Program-made: the position numbers and the translations under genes | Part shown: positions 1 to 7,272 of the stretch, in pieces | Position numbering within the stretch: position 1 is the first letter of the stretch | Layout: each line of letters begins with the position of its first letter | Origin: an uncultured Bacteroidales bacterium | GTDB lineage: Bacteria; Bacteroidota; Bacteroidia; Bacteroidales; Bacteroidaceae | Assembly: GCA_902798705.1 (NCBI GenBank) | Contig: CADBXS010000009.1 | Span: 1 to 59,005, forward strand | DNA: 59,005 bases | Direction of reading: 5' to 3' | The notes under the pieces: model-generated | Seen by the model: the letters and a program-made list of their open reading frames with translations, nothing else | Database searches by the model: none | Told to the model about the DNA's origin: nothing

Positions 1-44
1 TCTCATCATTATTCTTTCCATAGTTTTCAATGTTTTATTGTTAT

Positions 45-602
45 TTAATCTCTATACTTGATACTCACACCGCCCAAGAAATTGCTGGCTACGATGTGCA
101 GACAAGGAGCAGCGGAATTGATGTTGCGGTCAGTTTCATCATCCACTCCACCAAGAAAGCTTCTACTCTTCGTCACCACATTCACATTCTTCGGAACGAG
201 CAGTTCCACACCGCCTAAGAAAGTGTGAATGTCGATTTCCTCGTCCTCGTTGATGACAGCCTCACGCAAGTCCAGACGAATGCCGCCACAGAAGGCATCG
301 AGTTGTGCACCGTGGAAGGTCTCACCATGATAGATGTATTCATCGCCTCCATAGCGGACGGAACAGCAAATCCGTTTTCCTTCCTCAGCAGTTGGAATAA
401 CACGTTGCAGCCACTGGTCAGGATGGCGACGATAGCTACTGATGACGAGTTCCACACCTATATAAAGTACAAGGAACACACCGAAGTAGGTAGTCCAAGG
501 TTCTTTCCCTATCCATTCAAAATGCCAAATACCCCAAATGTCTGCCAGTCTCAACAGAGCTGCCACAATGAAAATGATTCCAATGACTTTTCTTCTTTTC
601 AT
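45..602 (-). CDS. LiaF-like membrane protein (cell-wall stress response type)
   Basis: A 185-residue protein with two hydrophobic helices at about residues 6-24 and 36-56, a charged linker, and a C-terminal half of short beta segments that repeat the FLGG/FCGG turn (FCGGIRLDLR, FLGGVELLVP, FLGGVDDE, FLGGVSIKY). That repeated turn is characteristic of the LiaF/YvqF C-terminal domain, which in Firmicutes modulates a cell-envelope stress two-component system; in Bacteroidetes such genes often stand beside LytTR regulators. Here a LytTR gene is divergently encoded 327 bases away, so a regulatory partnership is a reasonable inference. The start ATG at 602 gives a K/R-rich N terminus followed directly by the first helix. 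The fold assignment is fairly secure; the function is inferred. Confidence 0.75.
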   Translation of the reverse strand: MKRRKVIGIIFIVAALLRLADIWGIWHFEWIGKEPWTTYFGVFLVLYIGVELVISSYRRHPDQWLQRVIPTAEEGKRICCSVRYGGDEYIYHGETFHGAQLDAFCGGIRLDLREAVINEDEEIDIHTFLGGVELLVPKNVNVVTKSRSFLGGVDDETDRNINSAAPCLHIVASNFLGGVSIKYRD

Positions 603-698
603 AATTCTTTTTGTTTATCGTTTAAAGTTTAACTTTTAAAGTTTAACGAAGTTACTACTTACTACTCTTCACTTTTCACTCTTCACTTTCCACTCTAC

Positions 699-769
699 TC
701 CCCTCGCCCTTTGGAGAGGGGTTGGGGGTGAGGCTTTTTCTCCTCCCCTCGGGGAGGTCGGGAGGGGGC
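699..769. repeat. G-rich inverted repeat, family C copy 1
   Basis: This lies in the 327-base gap between the two divergent genes. It contains CCCCTCGCCCTTTGGAGAGG followed by a second inverted pair built from CTCCCCTC and GGGGAGG. The same G-rich inverted composition recurs inside the M16 peptidase gene (9538-9660) and after polA (43536-43568). The rest of the gap holds a tandem duplicate of TTTAAAGTTTAAC (621-647) and a pyrimidine tract of CTTCACTTTTCACT units (about 664-692). These look like dispersed REP-type elements; no function can be read from sequence. Confidence 0.65.
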
Positions 770-890
770 TTCTTTTCGACTGCAAAACTACGCATCACTT
801 CCTGTATCTGCAAATAATTGGTATATTCTGCAGGTTTTTGTGACGAATGGCAAGTGTGTAGGGATAAATGGAATGAAAATTGACGAATGG

Positions 891-922
891 TTTGGTGAAA
901 TGACAGATTAGTAGTACCTTTG
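891..922 (+). promoter_or_regulatory. Bacteroidetes-type promoter of the LytTR gene, probably leaderless
   Basis: TTTG at 891-894 and TACCTTTG at 915-922 are separated by 20 bases, which matches the -33/-7 consensus of the Bacteroidetes primary sigma factor. The ATG of the LytTR gene is at 930, only seven bases after the -7 box, so the transcript would start at or very near the start codon. Confidence 0.75.
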
Positions 923-929
923 ACGCGTT

Positions 930-1805
930 ATGATACAAGGACAGAAAGACATCATTCGTGTGCGAATCATCAGTACAGCCTTCACGACGTTAGCACTTGC
1001 CGTATTCAAACCCTTCGGACTGGAAGTTTGGCAATGGCAGGCATATATGCACCTCTTCTTTCTCTTTATATTAGGTGTCATGGTGTGCCTCTTGACAGAT
1101 TTCTTGATGAAGTACATCGTCAGGAAACCGTGCAACATGAGCGACAGTCATGAGGACGTCAACTACTTCATTCGTCACAACCTGTATTTCCAAATCATCA
1201 ACACCCTGTTGGTATCGCTGATGATTTGCCTCTACCGCCATTTCTTCTTGAGTAAACGAGTGGAAGGCAACCTGCTCTCGTGGAGCAATTTCTTCGAGAC
1301 CTTGCTGATTATTGCCTTCTGTTCCTTTGCCATTGGACTCTATTGGCGCTTCAAGTTCCGCAGCCGCTATCTGTCAGCTGAATTGGAGGAAGTGAAGATG
1401 ATGAACGAACAACTGAAAGCCCTTACCCCCACTCCATCTCCCAAGAACGAAGAGCGTACCATCACACTGACGGGTACGACCAGCGAAGTAGTCACACTCA
1501 ACATTTCCAACCTGCTCTACATCGAAGCGGTTGGCAACTACGTGAAAGTCTGTCAGTGGCGAGACGGAAAGCTACAAAGCGACATGCTCCGCGCCACATC
1601 CAAGCAGATAGAAAGTGAGTTGCAAGCCTATCCGATGGTTGTCCGTTGCCATCGCGCTTTCCTCGTTAATCTCACTCAAGTGGAGCAAATCGTCTCTCAT
1701 TCTGGCAGCATGCAACTCCACATCCGCCATAGCCACGAATTCATTCCTGTCTCCCGCAGCAATATGTCGCAAGTAAAAGAAGGATTAACGAATAATAACA
1801 GATAA
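930..1805 (+). CDS. Membrane-anchored LytTR-family DNA-binding regulator
   Basis: A 291-residue protein. The N-terminal half has about four hydrophobic helices (roughly 9-27, 36-58, 88-107, 117-140); the C-terminal 105 residues form a LytTR domain, with the typical ISNLLYIEAVGNYVKV strand, the MVRCHRAFLVNL segment and the final FIPVSRSN motif. It probably senses a membrane or envelope signal and binds DNA directly, without a separate kinase (inference). The linker at about residues 166-176 (LTPTPSPKNEE) is Pro/Ser-rich and resembles translated G-rich repeat sequence. The start at 930 is fixed by the promoter just upstream. Its divergent neighbour is LiaF-like. Confidence 0.85.
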   Translation: MIQGQKDIIRVRIISTAFTTLALAVFKPFGLEVWQWQAYMHLFFLFILGVMVCLLTDFLMKYIVRKPCNMSDSHEDVNYFIRHNLYFQIINTLLVSLMICLYRHFFLSKRVEGNLLSWSNFFETLLIIAFCSFAIGLYWRFKFRSRYLSAELEEVKMMNEQLKALTPTPSPKNEERTITLTGTTSEVVTLNISNLLYIEAVGNYVKVCQWRDGKLQSDMLRATSKQIESELQAYPMVVRCHRAFLVNLTQVEQIVSHSGSMQLHIRHSHEFIPVSRSNMSQVKEGLTNNNR

Positions 1806-1870
1806 ATTTTCCTAAATGATGGAAAATACAGCTGCATTGCTTTGATTTGTTAGAACCGCACGTGGGGACT

Positions 1871-2087
1871 TTCTGAAGCTTTTATTCGACTAAATTCAAC
1901 CGTTCCTTTGGATTTAACTAGTTGCCGAAGGCTCGTCATCGAATCGTCGAGCCTTCGGCGTCGCGATGCCGAGCCTTCGCCATAATAACGCTGAGGGCTC
2001 GGCTTTTCAGTAAAAGCGAAGGAATGCTTTAGTAAAAACGAAGGAAAACACCTATACAATCCAAGAAGACCGCCAGTACATTCGAAG
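1871..2087. repeat. Family A dispersed 217-bp element, copy 1
   Basis: The 518-base gap between the LytTR and Fic genes is mostly filled by this element. It shares GATTTAACTAGTTGCCGAAG and many other blocks with 32325-32541, and both copies are about 217 bp. It contains a hairpin at about 1924-1959 (GCCGAAGGCTCG pairing with CGAGCCTTCGGC), and a second one with GCCGAGCC and GGGCTCGGC arms (about 1969-2003). The right end matches CCAGTACATTCGAAG. No ORF is conserved between the copies. Confidence 0.8.
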
Positions 2088-2253
2088 CCTCTTGGTTGTT
2101 ATTCTCCAATGCGATTATATATGCGATAGTTGAGAAATTTATTGAGTCAGAACTCACATAAAGATTGATACCTTAAGTGGATTTTTTCTCGATGAATTCG
2201 GGAAAAATTGTTATTGAAGTGTTTTTGTTTTCGTATCAAAACAAATAGAAAAA

Positions 2254-2285
2254 TTTGCCGGTATCGGCAAAAAACACTATCTTTG
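2254..2285 (+). promoter_or_regulatory. Promoter with operator-like palindrome in the spacer, upstream of fic
   Basis: TTTG (2254-2257) and TATCTTTG (2278-2285) are 20 bases apart, a full-match Bacteroidetes promoter. The -33 box is part of a perfect dyad TTTGCCG-GTAT-CGGCAAA (2254-2271). A further half-site TTGCCGAT lies at 2309-2316, and a weaker one (TTTGTCGG) begins at 2282. A protein bound to the dyad would block sigma access, so repression is the likely effect; the HTH-bearing Fic protein itself is the obvious candidate binder (inference). Confidence 0.7.
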
Positions 2286-2323
2286 TCGGTGAAAAAGTTG
2301 CAAAAATATTGCCGATAAAGAAA

Positions 2324-3211
2324 ATGGAATATCTATCAGTCAAACAGTTTGCAGAGAAATATGGTATTTCGGAACGTTCTGCTCGCAATTATTGTGCGAA
2401 CGGAAGGATTGAAGGTGCTTTCTTAACTGGAAAGACATGGAACATTCCTGTTGATGCTGTTTTGCCAGAAAGAAAGGTGTCGAAAAGAAATATATCACCG
2501 CTTCTGAATATGCTGAGGGAGCAAAAGGAATCCAGACTCAAAGGAGGCATTTATCATCGCATTCAGATAGATTTGACCTATAATTCGAATCACATAGAGG
2601 GTAGTAGGTTGACTCACGACCAAACGCGCTATATCTTTGAGACGAACACCATTGGTATTACTGAAATGGCTGTCAGTGTTGACGACATACTGGAAACTGT
2701 CAATCACTTCAGATGTATCGACTATGTCATCGACCATGCCGAAGAGAAATTGACAGAAAACTTCATCAAGCAGCTGCATTTGTTGCTGAAATCGGGTACT
2801 TCAGATAGTCGGAAGGATTGGTTTGCTGTGGGAGATTATAAGCGTTTACCTAATGAGGTTGGCGGTATGAATACTTGTCAACCCGAAGATGTTTCTACGG
2901 AAATGAAAAAGTTGTTGAAGGAATACAATTCAGTCAAGGCACATTCCTTCGAGGATATTTTGGATTTTCATGTACGCTTTGAAAACATTCATCCTTTTCA
3001 AGATGGTAATGGTAGAGTTGGCAGACTTCTGATGTTTAAAGAGTGTTTGGCTGCTGGTCATGTACCTTTTATCATCACCGATGAATTGAAAATGTTCTAT
3101 TATCGAGGACTTCAGGAATGGGGACACATCAATGGCTACCTCACTGATACTTGCAAGACAGCACAAGATAAGTTCAAGAGTGTGCTGGAATACTTCAGGT
3201 GTGTTCTATAA
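2324..3211 (+). CDS. Fic-domain AMPylase-type enzyme with N-terminal HTH and inhibitory motif
   Basis: 295 residues from the ATG at 2324. An upstream in-frame TTG at 2255 lies inside the promoter and is rejected. Residues 1-45 form an excisionase/MerR-like DNA-binding helix-turn-helix (SVKQFAEKYGISERSARNYC). Residues 88-93 (SNHIEG) fit the [S/T]xxxE[G/N] inhibitory motif of class II Fic enzymes. The catalytic loop HPFQDGNGRVGR is at 223-234, with the catalytic His and the nucleotide-binding Gly/Asn/Arg all present. The family transfers AMP or other nucleotide groups to target proteins; the target here is unknown. The stop is seven bases from the stop of the convergent AraC gene. Confidence 0.9.
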   Translation: MEYLSVKQFAEKYGISERSARNYCANGRIEGAFLTGKTWNIPVDAVLPERKVSKRNISPLLNMLREQKESRLKGGIYHRIQIDLTYNSNHIEGSRLTHDQTRYIFETNTIGITEMAVSVDDILETVNHFRCIDYVIDHAEEKLTENFIKQLHLLLKSGTSDSRKDWFAVGDYKRLPNEVGGMNTCQPEDVSTEMKKLLKEYNSVKAHSFEDILDFHVRFENIHPFQDGNGRVGRLLMFKECLAAGHVPFIITDELKMFYYRGLQEWGHINGYLTDTCKTAQDKFKSVLEYFRCVL

Positions 3212-3218
3212 AAATTGC

Positions 3219-4295
3219 CTATTCGCGAAGAGACACGGTATTTCCTATGCGCAGTTTTTCTTCTCTTTTCAACTCGGCAACATACTGGCTGGGCGTCTTT
3301 CCCGTGTGTTTACTGAAAGCACGACGAAAAGTGGAAATTGAAGCGAAACCACTTTCGTGCGCAACATACTCGAAGGTGTACTCGGGATGCTCAACGATGA
3401 GAGGCAGTGCGGCACGCTCTATGCGTAGACGGTTGATGTAGTCGTAGAAGGTCTGACCCACTTGCTGACTCAGGTAATTGCTGACGTATGTTCGGTTCGT
3501 GTTCAGCTCTTCAGCCAACTCCTGCAGCGACAGATTAGGACGAAGATACAGCTTGTGCTCTTCCACAACCTGTTCAAGACGTCCTTCCCTTAGGGCGGAA
3601 AGTTGCACCTGTGACGGTAACTCCTGTGAGTTAACACTTTCCTCTTTTGTGATATCGATGGGACGAAAGTCCCAGCTATAGTATAACGCAACCAGCCAAA
3701 GCACAATGATGCTGATGTAGTAAACTATATCTGAAGCCACCTCGGCATAAAGCGAAATAATTAGCCACGCAAGTTGCCCGACAATGGCAAATAGAAAGAC
3801 GGGACGCAGCCAGGAAACATCAATACGGTCAATATTAGAATACTCGCGACGCACATATCGCAAATAGCGTTGCATCTTCGTCCATCCAATGAAAACCACT
3901 ATCCATGCGTAGCACCAAAGGAAAAATCCGTAAGCATAAAGTACTGGTTTGGTATGCAAAATGGCAAATGCGACCGTGAAGGCTGCAAATGGTAGAGCAA
4001 ACAACGCAAGGCGCCGCCACGTTGTCCAACCAGGCATGACAACTTCGAAGATGAACACGGTGTAGGTAAGTGCCGACCAGCCATCGATGATAAATATCCA
4101 TTCTAACACTTGCTTTTTGTACATGTTTGGGAAGGTTATCAGCATGTCCTTAGCACACCATACTGTCCACACAACCATGATGATACCCATGATTGTCTGG
4201 AAACGTGTGCGCTGACGACCTCGACAAAGTGTGTGGAAGGCAAAGATGGAAAAGAATGCTGTTGCCACTCCAATCATAAATGCTTCTATGTTCAT
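3219..4295 (-). CDS. AraC-family regulator with seven-helix membrane domain
   Basis: 358 residues. Residues 1 to about 215 are hydrophobic and contain about seven helices. Residues about 250-345 are an AraC/XylS double helix-turn-helix, with LSLQELAEELNTNRTYVSNYL in the first HTH and the AHESGFASISTFRRAFSKHTGKTPSQY signature in the second. This arrangement is common in Bacteroidetes and suggests membrane-localised signal sensing coupled to transcription. A TACCTTTG -7 box on the minus strand (plus 4303-4310) ends seven bases before the ATG, so the mRNA is predicted to be leaderless, although no convincing -33 box is seen. The regulated target is not evident; the coiled-coil lipoprotein gene is divergent from it. 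Confidence 0.88.
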   Translation of the reverse strand: MNIEAFMIGVATAFFSIFAFHTLCRGRQRTRFQTIMGIIMVVWTVWCAKDMLITFPNMYKKQVLEWIFIIDGWSALTYTVFIFEVVMPGWTTWRRLALFALPFAAFTVAFAILHTKPVLYAYGFFLWCYAWIVVFIGWTKMQRYLRYVRREYSNIDRIDVSWLRPVFLFAIVGQLAWLIISLYAEVASDIVYYISIIVLWLVALYYSWDFRPIDITKEESVNSQELPSQVQLSALREGRLEQVVEEHKLYLRPNLSLQELAEELNTNRTYVSNYLSQQVGQTFYDYINRLRIERAALPLIVEHPEYTFEYVAHESGFASISTFRRAFSKHTGKTPSQYVAELKREEKLRIGNTVSLRE

Positions 4296-4477
4296 GTTGA
4301 GACAAAGGTATGAAAAAGAATTTGATTAAAAGATTTATTGCATCTGGAATGGGCTCATTTTATTTTTTGATGCTTGTATTTTTACGCTTTGAACGTCAAT
4401 TGAATTGTTGAAGCATACGAATTGGACGAATGGAGCATCATTTGATGTATAGAGACAAACGATTAGCATGCTCTTCG

Positions 4478-4485
4478 TATCTTTG
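4478..4485 (+). promoter_or_regulatory. -7 box of the coiled-coil lipoprotein gene
   Basis: TATCTTTG, 46 bases upstream of the chosen ATG at 4532. A TTTG at 4441-4444 is too far away for standard spacing, so the -33 element is uncertain. Confidence 0.5.
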
Positions 4486-4531
4486 CGCATCAAGTTCTTT
4501 ATTTTTATTAACCCTTAAAAAAATGATTGAA

Positions 4532-5254
4532 ATGAAAAAGACAAGTACAATGTTTAGCCTCGCGGCTGTTGCAATCGTAATGTTACTTTTTTCCTGCGGA
4601 CAAGGAAATTCTAATTCTCAGGAAGCCGAAAAGGATTTAGCAGCCTCCATCCCAACCGACGGACTGCTGAAAGAATGGCCAAAGCTGATTTATGAACAAG
4701 AAGTGTATAAGGCTCAGGTCAAGAAAAAGGAGCAAGAGATACGCGAAAGTGGAGAAAAGGAAGAGAAGATACGTCAGGAACTGGAAATCACATGGCGTGA
4801 AGAGAAAGAATTCAAGGAAGCGAACCTCAACCGTCAGAAGGAAGTACGCAAGGAGCTTGAGGGCGTAGAAATCCCAGGCGAGGTAGAAGAAGGCGTTCCT
4901 TTCAAACTGACAACAAACTATGTGTTCCACTTAAACAGCCTGCGTGCAGAAGGAGAATATACTGCCAATGTTTCCGAGGAAGAATCTTGGTCAGACTATA
5001 CGCTGGAAGTACTCGATACAGACGGCAATATCATCTTTGTGTCTGAACAAGTCTTCTTCACAGATGATGGTAGAAAGCGCACGGCAGGAACCAAAGGTTA
5101 CTCGCCTGTAACACCTTCTATCAACGGATCGAACGCAGAGGGTTGGGCAAAGGTTGCCAAAGTAGTCATAAAGAGAGGTACGAAGCAAGAGCGTGATGAA
5201 CTCAAGGAACAACTGAGAGAAAAGCTCGATGCATTCCGCCAAAGTCTTAAATAA
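4532..5254 (+). CDS. Predicted lipoprotein with coiled coil, unknown function
   Basis: 240 residues. It begins with a basic start, a hydrophobic stretch and a lipobox-like LLFSC at about residues 19-23, so lipid attachment at Cys23 is expected. Residues about 50-110 are highly charged and heptad-like (KAQVKKKEQEIRESGEKEEK), predicting a coiled coil; the C-terminal half is a mixed beta region. The longer in-frame start at 4430 lies upstream of the -7 box and does not give a signal peptide, so ATG 4532 was chosen. I do not recognise the family. Confidence 0.72.
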   Translation: MKKTSTMFSLAAVAIVMLLFSCGQGNSNSQEAEKDLAASIPTDGLLKEWPKLIYEQEVYKAQVKKKEQEIRESGEKEEKIRQELEITWREEKEFKEANLNRQKEVRKELEGVEIPGEVEEGVPFKLTTNYVFHLNSLRAEGEYTANVSEEESWSDYTLEVLDTDGNIIFVSEQVFFTDDGRKRTAGTKGYSPVTPSINGSNAEGWAKVAKVVIKRGTKQERDELKEQLREKLDAFRQSLK

Positions 5255-5294
5255 AGGATAAATCTAACTCAACTTTCGCAAGTATAATATTAAA

Positions 5295-5458
5295 ACCACA
5301 GATTTCTCAGATTACACGGATTCTCCTGACAATTAAAGGCTGTATTGCACAGATTTTTTGAAAGCCCCAGGGCTTTCGTCTGTGAAATCCGAAAATAATC
5401 CGAGTAATAGTCAGAAACAGACGACAAACAATCCGTTAAATCTGTGTAATCTGTGGTG
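5295..5458. repeat. Nested palindrome, family B copy 1 (ACAGATT words)
   Basis: The 315-base gap after the lipoprotein gene is filled by this 164-bp element. The outer arms are built from ACCACAGATT and AATCTGTGGT, with repeated CAGATT/AATCTG words. The central hairpin is GAAAGCCC-CA-GGGCTTTC (5360-5377), flanked by CACAGATT and GTCTGTG. It has the same architecture as copies at 15550, 20093 and 43341 but different word sequences. Confidence 0.75.
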
Positions 5459-5509
5459 AAAAGAATTTTCGAAACTTCAATAAATCTAATGAGCTGAAGT
5501 ATTCGTTAT

Positions 5510-5547
5510 GACCTTTGGAAGTCATGTGAAATTGACTTCCAGAGGTC
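5510..5547. terminator. Bidirectional terminator hairpin
   Basis: A GACCTTTGGAAGTCA arm pairs with TGACTTCCAGAGGTC around an eight-base loop and is followed by TTTTT on the plus strand. It lies between the convergent lipoprotein and TlpA-like genes. Confidence 0.7.
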
Positions 5548-5569
5548 TTTTTGTATGTTCAACATTCAC

Positions 5570-7024
5570 CTATTTCAGGACTTCATCGATATTCGTCTTC
5601 ATTTCCTCTACACCATGCCAACCTAAAATGGTTTTTGCAAGTTTTCCCTCGCGGTCGTAGATGAGGTAATGAGGAATGGCATTCTCGTAATCGGGGATTT
5701 GCATCTCATTCATCTTGTCTTTTTGAACGATGTAGTGGTCACCAGCATGTCGGCCTACGTAACTCAACCAATCGTCGGCATTGCTGCTGGTGTCGGTGAT
5801 ATACACGAAATCCACTCCACGTGCAGTCAATTCGTCTTTCACACTTTCCATCGCCTTCATACCTGTTCGGCAGGGACCGCACCACGTGGCCCAGTAATCG
5901 ATGAAGACGACGCGTCCCTTATGTCCGGCAACGATTTTCGGCAGCCACTCCTGTGGAGCACCTTCTGGCAAGTCCCGACAAGTGCCTTTACTATCATTAA
6001 GCTCCTGTTGCATCAATGCCTGCACCTCCTTGATTTGTACTTGGAATTCTGGCGAGAGAGCATTAAGTTGGTTTTCCGTCACCGACAACCGAGCTTTCAC
6101 ACGGGTCATCACAGCCTTGGCTTCATCCAGTTCCTTGTACCACCGTCCTAAAGGCGAGTCTTCCAATCCGTTTGCCTCGATGTACTCTTTTCCCTCGTTA
6201 AAGAGATTCTTCAGGCAAGCGTAAAAGCCGGTGATGTTGCGGTAGTAGGTCAGTTCGCTAACATGAGGATCTTTGAAAGTAAATTGCTTCTCAAACATTG
6301 CCAATGAGTCTTCATCAGTGATGGACTTCCAACTTGTCTTCGTGAACATGAAATTTCTTAGTTTGTTGAGATAATCCTGTTCAATCAACATTCTATGGAA
6401 TTCCCGTTCTTGTGGTGTGAGGTCGAGGGTGTCCAACTGCTTCACCACATCCTGAAACTCATCCCAACACGTTTCGCACCATTCGTCGTAGGAGTCACGG
6501 GCATGAGCCTGAGAGTATTCTCGACTTACACCACTTCTTATTTCCTTCATCCGCATGGGCAGGGGTTGAGGGAAAGTACCACCTTCTATATGCACCGCCT
6601 TCTTCCACAGTTCCTGCAACTTCGGCGTGGAGATGCTGTCGGCGGATTGTTTTTTGTATGCATCATATTCAGCGAAAGCTTTTTTGTTGATATCAAGTCT
6701 TATGGTATCGCCAGGAAAGAGCAAGATAGACCATCCATCAAATTGATGTCTCAGCGGATAGCAGATGTCCCATACGAAAGTAAAGGTATGTGCAATGGAG
6801 TCAGTGGTCATTTCAGGGAAATCACCACCCTTCAGCGATTCTTTGTTCCCCCAAAAACTGGGCATTTTGCCCTTATCGCCTTCTTTCCAGTCAACATAAC
6901 GGCCCAGAATAACCGCAGGAGCACTCTTTCGCTCCCACATCGGAAGGTGAGACGGAGTCTGGGAAAACACAGGAAGACAAACTGCAAGTGTAAGCAGAAG
7001 AGATGCGATAGTTTTGTTATTCAT
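5570..7024 (-). CDS. TlpA/ResA-like thioredoxin-fold protein
   Basis: 484 residues from the ATG at 7024, which is followed by a signal peptide (NKTIASLLLTLAVCLPVFSQ); the longer reading from 7048 would start inside the -7 box. The N-terminal 330 residues are a helical/beta region typical of Bacteroidetes TlpA-family fusions, without recognised catalytic residues. Residues from about 360 onward are a thioredoxin domain with FIDYWATWCGPCRTGM, giving the CGPC redox pair, and a later IPHYLIYDREGK cis-Pro segment. It probably acts as a periplasmic or outer-membrane-facing disulfide reductase. A CAAAGTTA (minus-strand TAACTTTG) box at 7048-7055 is the likely -7 element. Confidence 0.85.
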   Translation of the reverse strand: MNNKTIASLLLTLAVCLPVFSQTPSHLPMWERKSAPAVILGRYVDWKEGDKGKMPSFWGNKESLKGGDFPEMTTDSIAHTFTFVWDICYPLRHQFDGWSILLFPGDTIRLDINKKAFAEYDAYKKQSADSISTPKLQELWKKAVHIEGGTFPQPLPMRMKEIRSGVSREYSQAHARDSYDEWCETCWDEFQDVVKQLDTLDLTPQEREFHRMLIEQDYLNKLRNFMFTKTSWKSITDEDSLAMFEKQFTFKDPHVSELTYYRNITGFYACLKNLFNEGKEYIEANGLEDSPLGRWYKELDEAKAVMTRVKARLSVTENQLNALSPEFQVQIKEVQALMQQELNDSKGTCRDLPEGAPQEWLPKIVAGHKGRVVFIDYWATWCGPCRTGMKAMESVKDELTARGVDFVYITDTSSNADDWLSYVGRHAGDHYIVQKDKMNEMQIPDYENAIPHYLIYDREGKLAKTILGWHGVEEMKTNIDEVLK

Positions 7025-7122
7025 AATTCGTTTTATGATGATTGCCACAAAGTTATGGCATTCTTATCAAAACTCCAACGATTTTAGTTTGCAAATAGTT
7101 TACATTTGCATTAGGACGAAAA

Positions 7123-7153
7123 AAAGAGTTTGCATAAAGTTTGCAAACTCTTT
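7123..7153 (-). terminator. Terminator downstream of the sulP operon
   Basis: AAAGAGTTTGCA and TGCAAACTCTTT are perfect 12-bp arms. On the minus strand the hairpin is followed by a run of T residues. It lies about 120 bases after the SulP stop codon and closes the helicase-argF'-M16-SulP run. Confidence 0.75.
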
Positions 7154-7272
7154 GTAACCTCCTTATAATGAGAGATTATACTATTTCCATCCGTTCCACT
7201 AAAAACTATCTTTTAGAAACGCTTGTGGAGGGAAAAGATGGTGCTCTTGTCTTCTTTATAGTTTATCGTTCA

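Noticed and set aside
2255..2323. Upstream TTG start for the Fic gene
   Set aside because: It lies inside the promoter and operator; transcription starts after it.
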